This document shows, piece after piece, positions 7,615 to 15,227 of a DNA stretch of 64,000 nt. The stretch covers positions 1,426,001 through 1,490,000 of the forward strand of contig NZ_CP180001.1 in the NCBI RefSeq assembly GCF_047528295.1, written 5' to 3'. The position numbers and the translations under genes were made by a program. Origin of the DNA: Peptacetobacter sp900550335 (lineage in GTDB: Bacteria > Bacillota > Clostridia > Peptostreptococcales > Peptostreptococcaceae). The notes beneath the pieces were generated by a model, which was not told the DNA's origin, searched no databases, and worked only from the letters and a program-made list of their open reading frames with translations. Position 1 is the stretch's first letter. Each line of letters starts with the position of its first letter.

Positions 7615-8919
7615 TTGTTTATAATGGATTCAGAAACGGAACTAACTACAAAGCTGCTTGAAGAATATATAAATCAGCATAAAGCAGAGGCTATTAAATT
7701 AAGAAAGAAAATGGATATGTATAAAGGTCAGCATGACATATTAAGTCGGGACCCAAAGGAAGCATTTAAACCAGATAATAGATTAGTTGTTAACTTTGCT
7801 AAGTATATAGTAGACACATTAAATGGATTCTTTATAGGTATACCAGTAAAGACAGTACACGACAATTCAAGTGTTAGTGATTATATAGAATTTATACAGA
7901 AGTATAATGATCAGGACGATAACAATGCAGAGCTAAGCAAATTATGTTCAATTTATGGTCATGCTTATGAATTACTATACTTAGATGAAAATGCTCAGGT
8001 TGGTATTACATATCTATCTCCAGAAGAAGCTTTTATTATCTTTGATGATAGTGTAGCTAGAGAGCCACTTTATGGAGTTAGATATTTTACAAATAGCGAC
8101 GAAAAAATAGAAGGTAGCTACTCAGATAAAAATAAAATATATCATTTTGAGATAGAAGATGGATTGAGAATAGTTGATGAAGAACAAAATTATTTTGGAG
8201 ATATACCACTTGTCGAATATCTTGAAAATGAAGAGAGACAAGGGGCATTTGATAATGTTGATACTCTTATAAATGCATATGATAAAGCTATATCAGAAAA
8301 AGCAAATGATGTTGATTACTATGCAGATGCATATTTAAAAGTATTAGGTGCTGAGTTGGAAGAGGAAACTCTTCAGACACTTAGAGATAGCAGAATAATT
8401 AATATATCTTCACCAAATGGAGATGATGTATCAATAGACTTTTTAGCGAAACCTTCATCAGATACCACTCAGGAGAATTTAATAAATAGATTAGAAAAAT
8501 TAATATTCCAGATAAGTATGGTTGCAAACATAAATGATGAGAATTTTGGTAATGCCTCTGGAATAAGTTTAAAATACAAACTTCAATCTATGCTTAATTT
8601 AGCAAATGTAAAAGAGAGAAAGTTTGTATCTGGAATGAATAGACGTTGGAAACTTATATCTAATCTTCCTAACTCTAAAATGAGTAAAGATGATTGGATG
8701 GGGATAGATTATCAGTTTACAAGAAACCTTCCAGCCAATGTACTAGAAGAGACTCAGATAGCACAGAATTTAGCTGGAATAGTATCAGAAGAAACGCAGC
8801 TTAAAGCATTATCTTTAGTTGAAAATGTTAAAGATGAGATTGAAAGAAAAGAAGCTGAAGTTGATAAGAAAGCTCGGATATATGACTACAATGATTTAGG
8901 TGATATTGATGAACAGTAA
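7615..8919 (+). CDS. Portal protein (SPP1 gp6-like)
   Basis: A 434-residue portal protein that forms the dodecameric DNA gate of the capsid. Family traits are DNRLVVNFAKYIVDTLNGFFIG near residue 35, the central segment around YGHAYELLYLDE and the long C-terminal helix (EETQIAQNLAG). The start is TTG at 7615: AGGAGG (7602-7607) has a 7-base spacing to it but 16 bases to the ATG at 7624. It follows terL directly, as in SPP1-like gene order. Confidence 0.9.
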   Translation: MFIMDSETELTTKLLEEYINQHKAEAIKLRKKMDMYKGQHDILSRDPKEAFKPDNRLVVNFAKYIVDTLNGFFIGIPVKTVHDNSSVSDYIEFIQKYNDQDDNNAELSKLCSIYGHAYELLYLDENAQVGITYLSPEEAFIIFDDSVAREPLYGVRYFTNSDEKIEGSYSDKNKIYHFEIEDGLRIVDEEQNYFGDIPLVEYLENEERQGAFDNVDTLINAYDKAISEKANDVDYYADAYLKVLGAELEEETLQTLRDSRIINISSPNGDDVSIDFLAKPSSDTTQENLINRLEKLIFQISMVANINDENFGNASGISLKYKLQSMLNLANVKERKFVSGMNRRWKLISNLPNSKMSKDDWMGIDYQFTRNLPANVLEETQIAQNLAGIVSEETQLKALSLVENVKDEIERKEAEVDKKARIYDYNDLGDIDEQ

Positions 8920-10390
8920 AGCTGATTTTATTGCTGCAATGAAGGATGAAAAATATTGGAATGAAAGAGCTGAAATGCTTTTTAAGAATATAGAGCCAGA
9001 TGAAGAAAAACTTATTAAAAAGCTAGTTAAATATTATAAGGTAGAAGCAGAGAGGCTTAATAAGTTGATAGCTGAATACTATACTAAATATGGCAAAGAT
9101 AATGTCATAGAGTATAGAGATCTTTTAAAAAAGTTATCTGATAGTGAACGAAAACTATTAATTGAGGATATAGATGAGTTTATAAAAAAATATCCTCATC
9201 ATAAACATTTAAAAAATATAAGAACTAGTATTTATAAATTAGATAGACTTGAAGGTTTAAAAGTATCAGCTGAGTTGCAATTGTTAGAGCTAGGTGAAAA
9301 AGAAGTTAAAGAGGTTGAAGCCTTTTTAATTGATATTTATAAAAATGGTTATGATTATGCTCAGAAAGAGCTTGGATTTGGTAGCAACTTCAATTCAATA
9401 GATACAGAAACTGCTAAGAAGTTTGTAAATAAGGCTTGGGTTGGTGGAAAAAGCTTCTCTAAAAGAATATATAATAATCGAAGGAAAGTAGCTGAATGGA
9501 TTAAGACAGACTTTGCTGATGGAGTTAAGAGAGGAGATTCTTATTCAAGGCTTGTTAAAAATCTTATGAATAAATTTGAAGAAGTAAGTAAGAGTAGTGC
9601 TAAAAGATTAGTAACTACAGAGGCTTCTTATATGCTGAATGAATCGAGTATGGCTGTATTTGAGAAAGATTTTGAAGAATATACATTCAATGCTATATTG
9701 GATTCAAAAACATCTAAATTATGTAGAAGGTTAGATGGAGAGATATATAAGGTAAGTGAAAGAAAAGCTGGTAAAAACTTTCCTCCAATGCATCCAAACT
9801 GTAGGAGCTCTTTTAATATAGTTATTCCAGATGATTGGATGGATAGAGCCGTTAAGAAACAAAAGGATATAAATGATTTTGAAGAATTAAAAAAATCAGG
9901 TGTAGATACTATTGATAATATTGAAGAGTTCACTAAAATAAAGTATAATGACAATGAAGAGTGGGATATGATGTCAAATTACAACAAAATTGTAAAAAAA
10001 GGACAAATTTCACCTCTTATAAAATATAGTAATTATAAAAAAATGTATACTATATATAAAGATAAGTTAGTTAAATTAAAGACAACAGATTATATAGAAA
10101 TAAAAGATATATCTTATCATCTAGTAGCTAGAATTATAGGAACCCATAATTGGGCAAATAAGAATAATTCGAAGGAGATTATGAAAGAAAGATTAAATCA
10201 TAAAAATGTAGATATAGAAGATATTATTGAATGTATAAAAAGTGGTAAAAAAACAAAAGAAAGTCAAAGAAGAAATAAAGATACAAATGAAATCGAAATA
10301 AGTTGGTTATATGTAAGTAATAGATGTGGTGTGACTGTAAATCCTGAGACTGGGATGGTTATTCAATGTAATCCATTGAGAGGGAGATAA
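8909..10390 (+). CDS. MuF/SPP1 gp7-like minor head protein with toxin-like C-terminal extension
   Basis: A 493-residue protein. Residues ~200-310 hold the MuF domain (TTEASYMLNESS, LCRRLDGEIY, then PPMHPNCRSS). MuF proteins enter the capsid and can be ejected with DNA. The last ~150 residues go beyond the usual MuF length and resemble a compact nuclease-type toxin domain of the BECR/DUF4258 kind: HLVARIIGTH, then IEDIIECIKSGKK, then VTVNPETGMVIQCNP. This fits the known class of MuF polymorphic toxins. The ATG at 8909 overlaps the portal end; a GTG at 8900 is an alternative. The small gene directly after it could be immunity. Confidence 0.8.
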   Translation: MNSKADFIAAMKDEKYWNERAEMLFKNIEPDEEKLIKKLVKYYKVEAERLNKLIAEYYTKYGKDNVIEYRDLLKKLSDSERKLLIEDIDEFIKKYPHHKHLKNIRTSIYKLDRLEGLKVSAELQLLELGEKEVKEVEAFLIDIYKNGYDYAQKELGFGSNFNSIDTETAKKFVNKAWVGGKSFSKRIYNNRRKVAEWIKTDFADGVKRGDSYSRLVKNLMNKFEEVSKSSAKRLVTTEASYMLNESSMAVFEKDFEEYTFNAILDSKTSKLCRRLDGEIYKVSERKAGKNFPPMHPNCRSSFNIVIPDDWMDRAVKKQKDINDFEELKKSGVDTIDNIEEFTKIKYNDNEEWDMMSNYNKIVKKGQISPLIKYSNYKKMYTIYKDKLVKLKTTDYIEIKDISYHLVARIIGTHNWANKNNSKEIMKERLNHKNVDIEDIIECIKSGKKTKESQRRNKDTNEIEISWLYVSNRCGVTVNPETGMVIQCNPLRGR

Positions 10391-10394
10391 TTTT

Positions 10395-10631
10395 ATGTTT
10401 GGACTAAATAAAAAGGAACTTGAATATTTAAAACAAAGTAATGAAGAATTAAAGATAGCTATAGAAAGTAAAAATTATATAGAAGTACAAGATGCTATGT
10501 ATATATATTTAATTAGCGAAGATTGTATGGATGATGATTACATATATACAGAAAAAGGTGTTTATGTACAGACTCTGTATGACAAGATAATAGAATGGTA
10601 TGATGAAACACATCCAGAAGAGGTAATATAA
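10395..10631 (+). CDS. Small acidic protein, candidate immunity protein
   Basis: A 78-residue acidic protein (many Asp and Glu, low pI by inspection) whose start lies four bases after the stop of the MuF toxin-like gene. I recognise no family. Its size, charge and tight placement are those of an immunity protein for the upstream C-terminal domain, but this is only a context inference. Confidence 0.5.
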   Translation: MFGLNKKELEYLKQSNEELKIAIESKNYIEVQDAMYIYLISEDCMDDDYIYTEKGVYVQTLYDKIIEWYDETHPEEVI

Positions 10632-10633
10632 TT

Positions 10634-10987
10634 ATGGCTAAAGATGATATGGAAGTTATAATATATAAAATACTCTCTTATTTATATTCGAGTTTGAAAG
10701 CAGGACATAAAACATCACTAGAAGAAGTTGCTTGGAGATGTAAGTTATTTGATATCACTAGAGAATATTGGATTATTGTCTTAAAAGAAATGATAGATGA
10801 TGGTTTAGTTTCTGGTATTAAGTATGTAGAAGCTAAAGATATGGAGGGAATACTTGAGATTGGTAATTTTTCCATAACTAAAAAAGGAAGAGAATATATT
10901 ACAAACAATAGCACAATGGCTAAAGTAAAAGAAATGTTAGGTAGTGGATTTGAAATAGCATTAAGTGCATTAATAGGTAAGTTTTAG
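10634..10987 (+). CDS. YjcQ-like winged-helix phage protein
   Basis: A 117-residue protein with an N-terminal winged helix (VIIYKILSYLYSSLKAG, then YWIIVLKEMIDDGLVSG) and the ITKKGREYI wing element near residue 83, as in YjcQ-family phage proteins. Function in the family is unclear. A terminator overlaps its stop, so it closes this transcription unit. Confidence 0.6.
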   Translation: MAKDDMEVIIYKILSYLYSSLKAGHKTSLEEVAWRCKLFDITREYWIIVLKEMIDDGLVSGIKYVEAKDMEGILEIGNFSITKKGREYITNNSTMAKVKEMLGSGFEIALSALIGKF

Positions 10988-11012
10988 CAATCTGAAAAAG
11001 GTTGCTTTTTTT
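10986..11012 (+). terminator. Rho-independent terminator
   Basis: AGCAATC (10986-10992) pairs with GGTTGCT (11000-11006), seven pairs with one G-U, followed by seven T. It lies between the head-morphogenesis genes and the scaffold gene. Confidence 0.7.
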
Positions 11013-11099
11013 ATGCTCTTTTTTAGATAGTCCAAGCATTAAAGACTATAAACTTTATGGAATATAGTTGGCTGACAACTTAAAAACAGGAGGAAATAA

Positions 11100-11708
11100 A
11101 TGAAAGATACACCATTAAAAATGAAACTTCAGTTACTAGCTGATGATAATAGTGGAGACAATGCTCCAACTGACAATTCAGAACAGAAAGAAACTGAAAA
11201 CAATAATTCTGATGATAAAAAACATAATGAAAAGAAATACACTGATGATGAAGTCAATGAGATCATCAACAAGAAATTTGAAAAATGGACTAAGCAGAAA
11301 GAAAAAGAGATGGATGAGGCGAAAAAATTAGCTGATATGACTGCTCAGGAAAAAGTAGAGTATGAAAGAAATCAGTTAAAAAAGGAACTTGAAGAGTTAA
11401 GAAATGCTAATACTATCTCTGAAATGAGCAAAACTGCAAGGGGAATCCTTAAAGAAAGAAATATAGACATATCAGACGAATTACTAAGCATGCTAGTAAC
11501 TAAAGAAGCTGATACTACTAAGAAGAATGTAGAAGGCTTTGCTGAGATGTTTGATAAGGCAGTTGAAAAGGCTGTAAATGAAAAACTTAAAGGAAATCCA
11601 CCGAAGAAAGGCTCTAATAAAACTCTTACAAAAGAGGATATATTAAACATTAAAGACAGAACAGAAAGACAGAGAAAAATAGCTGAAAATATAGAGCTAT
11701 TTAATTAA
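11100..11708 (+). CDS. Phage scaffolding protein (DUF4355-like)
   Basis: A 202-residue hydrophilic, highly charged protein. It has an acidic N-terminal third (residues 15-45), a coiled coil (KKFEKWTKQKEKEMDEAKKL) and a basic helical C-terminus. Charge layout and position directly before the capsid gene are those of DUF4355 scaffolding proteins, which shape the prohead and are then removed. AGGAGG lies just upstream of the ATG. Confidence 0.8.
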   Translation: MKDTPLKMKLQLLADDNSGDNAPTDNSEQKETENNNSDDKKHNEKKYTDDEVNEIINKKFEKWTKQKEKEMDEAKKLADMTAQEKVEYERNQLKKELEELRNANTISEMSKTARGILKERNIDISDELLSMLVTKEADTTKKNVEGFAEMFDKAVEKAVNEKLKGNPPKKGSNKTLTKEDILNIKDRTERQRKIAENIELFN

Positions 11709-11721
11709 GGGAGGAATATAA

Positions 11722-12597
11722 ATGGCAGCAGAAAACAATTTAACAGAAAAATTTGCAAAAGCTCAGTCAATAGATTTCGTTGAGCAGTTTGGTAAAAGTA
11801 TAAAAAAATTATTAGAAATGCTAAAAATAGAAAGAAGAATGACTTTACCAGTTGGAGCTACTATAAAAACTTATAGCTCTAAAGTAACATTAGATGGAAC
11901 TAAAGTAGCTAAAGGTGATATAATACCACTTTCTAAAGTTGAGACAACTGAAGGTGACCCAATAGAATTAGCTTGGGATAAAAAAAGAAAAGCAGTAGCT
12001 ATAGAAGATATACAGGCATATGGATTTGAACAGGCAGTTTCTAAAACAGATACAGAATTATTAAGAGAATTACAGAAAGAAATAAAGAAAAACTTCTTTG
12101 CTCAGTTAGCAAAAGGAACTACATCAGTTTCTGGAGTAGGACTTCAGGGAGCTATGGCTAAAGCTTGGGGAGGAGTTGCTGGTAAATTTGAAGATGATGA
12201 CGTTACAACTATAGCATTCGTCAATCCAACTGATGTAGCTGATTATTTAGCAACTGCACAGATAACAGTTCAGACTGCATTCGGTCTTAGATATGTCGAA
12301 AACTTCCTAGGAGTAGATGTTGCTATAATGTCTACATCAGTACCAGCTAAAACATTATATGCAACAGCATCAGATAACTTATGTTTAGCTCAGGCTAATA
12401 TGGCAGGAAGTGAAATAGCTAAAGCATTTGATTTTACTACAGATGAAACTGGAATAATAGGAGTTACTCATGATGTAAATAAACAGAGACTAACAGCTGA
12501 AACAGTAACTGCATCAGCGACAGTATTATTTGCTGAAAGGCTAGATGGTATAGTTAAAGCTACTATAACAGAAGCTGCTGCAGCTGCAAAAGCTTAA
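11722..12597 (+). CDS. Major capsid protein
   Basis: A 291-residue protein that forms the prohead shell. It has an N-terminal helix (FVEQFGKSIKKLLEML), a central segment with AIEDIQAYGFEQAVSKTDTELL and the VNPTDVADYL motif near residue 168. A C-terminal repeat of strands follows (GIIGVTHDVNKQRLT). Length and order (scaffold, capsid, connector) are typical. Codon use is even and Ala-rich, as for a highly expressed gene. Confidence 0.85.
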   Translation: MAAENNLTEKFAKAQSIDFVEQFGKSIKKLLEMLKIERRMTLPVGATIKTYSSKVTLDGTKVAKGDIIPLSKVETTEGDPIELAWDKKRKAVAIEDIQAYGFEQAVSKTDTELLRELQKEIKKNFFAQLAKGTTSVSGVGLQGAMAKAWGGVAGKFEDDDVTTIAFVNPTDVADYLATAQITVQTAFGLRYVENFLGVDVAIMSTSVPAKTLYATASDNLCLAQANMAGSEIAKAFDFTTDETGIIGVTHDVNKQRLTAETVTASATVLFAERLDGIVKATITEAAAAAKA

Positions 12598-12609
12598 GAG
12601 GTGATTTAA

Positions 12610-12939
12610 TTGGGTTTACTCGATAGGATAAAAGTCCGACTTCCAGAGGAACAAGACGATACTCTTTTGAATGAGCTTATAACTACTGCAACAGATAGAA
12701 TATGTTTAAGATTGGGAGCTGATGAGCTCCCTTCTATATTCGAGTCAATATGTGTTGAGGTAGTTGTAAAGGCATATAGAAGAATCTATTATGAAGGTAT
12801 TGAATCTGAAAGTGCTGATACAATGCAGACTAGTTTCGTATCTGACTTATTAGAGGAATATGACAGTGAATTTAGTGCATATTTAGAGAGAAAGAAAAAA
12901 GAAGATGTCACGCAGAAGAAAGTAGTGAGATTTCTATGA
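12610..12939 (+). CDS. Head-tail connector (gp6/gp15-like)
   Basis: A 109-residue protein that starts at TTG 12610 after a GAGGTG site. MGLLDRIKVRLPEE followed by LNELITTATDRICLRLG is the typical start of head-tail adaptor proteins that bind beneath the portal. It overlaps the next gene by four bases. Confidence 0.8.
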   Translation: MGLLDRIKVRLPEEQDDTLLNELITTATDRICLRLGADELPSIFESICVEVVVKAYRRIYYEGIESESADTMQTSFVSDLLEEYDSEFSAYLERKKKEDVTQKKVVRFL

Positions 12940-13250
12940 AATGGATTGAGTGTAAACTGTTAAGAATATTAGCAGATACAACGGATAGACTTGGTAATGA
13001 AATTAAAAAAACTGAACTAGAAAGAAATATAAAAGCTAGGTTAACTCGGTGGACTTCCGAAGATGTAAATATTTACGGAAGGGACTTAACTAATTCTTCT
13101 AGAAAGTTAATTACTCCAAACAAAGTGTCTTTAAGTAATAAAGCAATACAGATTGAAGATACTATGTACAAGGTAGTTAAAGAAGAGGATTATGGAAGGT
13201 TTAGAGTTGCTGTAATAGAGGAGTGGGGAATATGGCAAAATTCAGTATAG
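12936..13250 (+). CDS. Head closure protein
   Basis: A 104-residue protein between the adaptor and an HK97-gp10-like protein, the place of the head closure/stopper. DRLGNEIKKTE, then LTRWTSEDVNIYGRDLT and RKLITPNKVSL are in line with this family. Overlaps of 4 and 19 bases with its neighbours suggest coupled translation. Confidence 0.7.
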   Translation: MKWIECKLLRILADTTDRLGNEIKKTELERNIKARLTRWTSEDVNIYGRDLTNSSRKLITPNKVSLSNKAIQIEDTMYKVVKEEDYGRFRVAVIEEWGIWQNSV

Positions 13251-13600
13251 ATGTGAATGGTGTCGGGGATGTACAAGCTAAAATAAAAGGACTTGTAAAG
13301 TATCGACCTATGATAAGAAGTTGCATTGTAAAATCTCTTGCTGATATGAAAAATAGAAGTGAACAACTTACACCAGAAGATACAAGTGAATTAAAAAAAT
13401 CAGCTTACCAAAGAATGAATGGAGATTTAGAAGGTATATTTGGTTTTAATAAAGAGTATGCTCCATACGTTGAATATGGTCATAGATTGTGTAATGGAAA
13501 GTTCCATCCAGCAAATCCATATCTAAAACCTAATGCAGAAGCACAAGCTAAAATTTTCAAAAAAGATTGTGAAGAAGCAATGCGGAGATTAGCAAAATGA
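13232..13600 (+). CDS. HK97 gp10-like head-tail joining protein
   Basis: A 122-residue protein with the gp10 pattern: a strand and helix, then LTPEDTSELKKSAYQ, then YAPYVEYGHRLCNGKFHPANPYLKPN near residues 75-105, which is the family signature. I chose the ATG at 13232, with AGGAG at 13217-13221, over the GTG at 13223. It joins the neck to the tail. Confidence 0.85.
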   Translation: MAKFSIDVNGVGDVQAKIKGLVKYRPMIRSCIVKSLADMKNRSEQLTPEDTSELKKSAYQRMNGDLEGIFGFNKEYAPYVEYGHRLCNGKFHPANPYLKPNAEAQAKIFKKDCEEAMRRLAK

Positions 13601-14007
13601 TAAAGAAAATAAACCTAATAGATCTCCATGAAGCGATAAAGAATAAACTTGAAGAGAAAACAGATTTAAGAGCTTATGATGTTGTACCAGAAGATGTCAA
13701 AGCTCCTTTTTTATCTTTGCAATGTGTGGGCAAAGAAGATTCTTCCACAAAAACTATGTTTATCGAAAAGTTTATGTTTTATATTCACTGTTTTGCTGAA
13801 GGGGATTCTTCCACAAAAATTTATGATGTAATAAACAAGGTCGAGGAGGCTCTTACAGAAGATATTGAGTTGCCTAGCGAATATAATTTAGTAAACCAAG
13901 TTGAAGAGGGAATAGTTCAGATAATTACAGAAACAGAAACATTTGAAAAAAGAGCAATACTAGAATATTCATTTAATATCTGTTATGGATTTAAATGTAA
14001 AATTTAG
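13597..14007 (+). CDS. Tail terminator/minor capsid protein (DUF5072-like)
   Basis: A 136-residue protein starting four bases inside the previous gene. The opening helix LIDLHEAIKNKLEEKT and a central beta sheet are as expected for tail terminator (gpU-like) proteins that cap the tail tube. The following gene is the tube protein. Family call is from position and overall pattern. Confidence 0.65.
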   Translation: MIKKINLIDLHEAIKNKLEEKTDLRAYDVVPEDVKAPFLSLQCVGKEDSSTKTMFIEKFMFYIHCFAEGDSSTKIYDVINKVEEALTEDIELPSEYNLVNQVEEGIVQIITETETFEKRAILEYSFNICYGFKCKI

Positions 14008-14016
14008 GAGGAAAAA

Positions 14017-14532
14017 ATGGCAGCATTAAAAGAATTTGAAGATAAATTATACTGTGATGTTACAACTCAGGCTACTAATGCAATAGCTGGTAAAGATATT
14101 CTTTTATGTATATTTAATGCTACGGGGGATAAGTTACTAGCGATAGACGGACAGCAGTCTCTAACTTTGAATAGAGAAAAAGAGATAATAGAAATAAATT
14201 CTAAAACAATAGATGGAGGATGGAAGACTAAAGCAGCAGGACCTAAAGATTGGTCAATAGAATCTGATGGGATGTATTCTCCTACTTTAGAATCGCATCA
14301 GCTACTAGCACAGGCATATGAAGAGGATGAGTATGTTTGTTGCAAGATAGTAGATAACAAGAGAAAGAAACCTTTATTTGGAGGATTGGCATTAATAAAA
14401 GAATTTAACTTAGAAGCTCCATATGATGATTCTATGACATTTGAGATGACATTAGAAGGTTGTGGCAAGCTTACAGACTTAACTAAATCAGAAGAAGCTC
14501 CAGCAATGCCTGGAGAAGGAGGAATGGCATAG
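14017..14532 (+). CDS. Major tail (tube) protein
   Basis: A 171-residue protein with the tail-tube signature: DILLCIFNATGDKLLAIDGQ near residue 30, then SKTIDGGWKTKAAGPKDWSIESDGM near residues 65-90. It polymerises into the tail tube of a siphovirus. AGGAGG lies before the ATG. The last residues (APAMPGEGGMA-like) are flexible. Confidence 0.85.
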   Translation: MAALKEFEDKLYCDVTTQATNAIAGKDILLCIFNATGDKLLAIDGQQSLTLNREKEIIEINSKTIDGGWKTKAAGPKDWSIESDGMYSPTLESHQLLAQAYEEDEYVCCKIVDNKRKKPLFGGLALIKEFNLEAPYDDSMTFEMTLEGCGKLTDLTKSEEAPAMPGEGGMA

Positions 14533-14533
14533 A

Positions 14534-15222
14534 ATGTTTGAAATTGAAGGTAGAATATACGAATTAAGATATGATATGAAAACTGTTGAACAGTTAGAAA
14601 ATACAGTAGGAATGTCTATAGTAGATATGATACAGAGTGTTCCTACTCTAACTAGATTAAAAATGATGATAGGAATGGCTCTTTGGAATGAGCATGGAAA
14701 TAAAGTATCAAGCAAAACTGGTTCAGAAATGGCTGAAAAGTTTATACAAGAAAGAGGATTATTAGAATGTTTTAGAGAGTGCGTCAATAAAATCTCTGAG
14801 GACTGTGCTTTTTTATTCCGAAACGCTTAGTTGAATTTGAATATCTTGGTAAAGATGAAAACAAAATAGAAGATGATGAAGCAAGTGAATATTCTGAGGA
14901 TAAGGCACTTGCTTTTTTTATCGTCAATTTTGGTTACACTAAGCGAGATTTTGAAGCTTTAACGATAAGGGAAAGAATATTTGCTATGAAAGCTTGGGAG
15001 GATAAGAAAGTATTAGATACTCAGTTAATGGCTAATGCATTCTTTAATGCTTATGCAAATGCAAATAGAAAGAAAGGCAAGAAGCCTATTCCTTTATGGA
15101 AAAAAACTAAGAATAAAAAAGTGAATATTAGTAAAGTAAAACAACAATTTGCTGAAATTGAAGAAATTGAAAAGAATGGCTCAAAGGATTGGGTTAGACA
15201 GATATATGAAGGAAGGAGGTAA
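14534..15222 (+). CDS. Tail assembly chaperones G and GT, made by programmed -1 frameshift
   Basis: The zero-frame product (14534-14830) is 98 residues. A perfect slippery heptamer T TTT TTA at 14809-14815 sits in the correct phase only five codons before its stop. After a -1 slip the frame is open from 14815 to the TAG-type stop at 15222, giving a long product with a second, basic domain (DFEALTIRERIFAMKAWED, then KKTKNKKVNISK). This is the conserved gpG/gpGT layout between tube and tape measure genes. These chaperones coat the tape measure before tube assembly. The ATG at 14986 within the second frame is not needed as a start. Confidence 0.88.
14809..14815 (+). promoter_or_regulatory. Programmed -1 ribosomal frameshift site
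   Basis: The heptamer is six T and one A, with zero-frame codons TTT (14810-14812) and TTA (14813-14815). This is the standard X XXY YYZ form. It joins the G and T chaperone frames. Confidence 0.85.
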
Positions 15223-15227
15223 TACTT

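Noticed and set aside
14986..15222. Separate 78-residue gene
   Set aside because: The frame is open back to 14815 and is entered by the -1 frameshift from the tail chaperone gene. There is no ribosome site at 14986.
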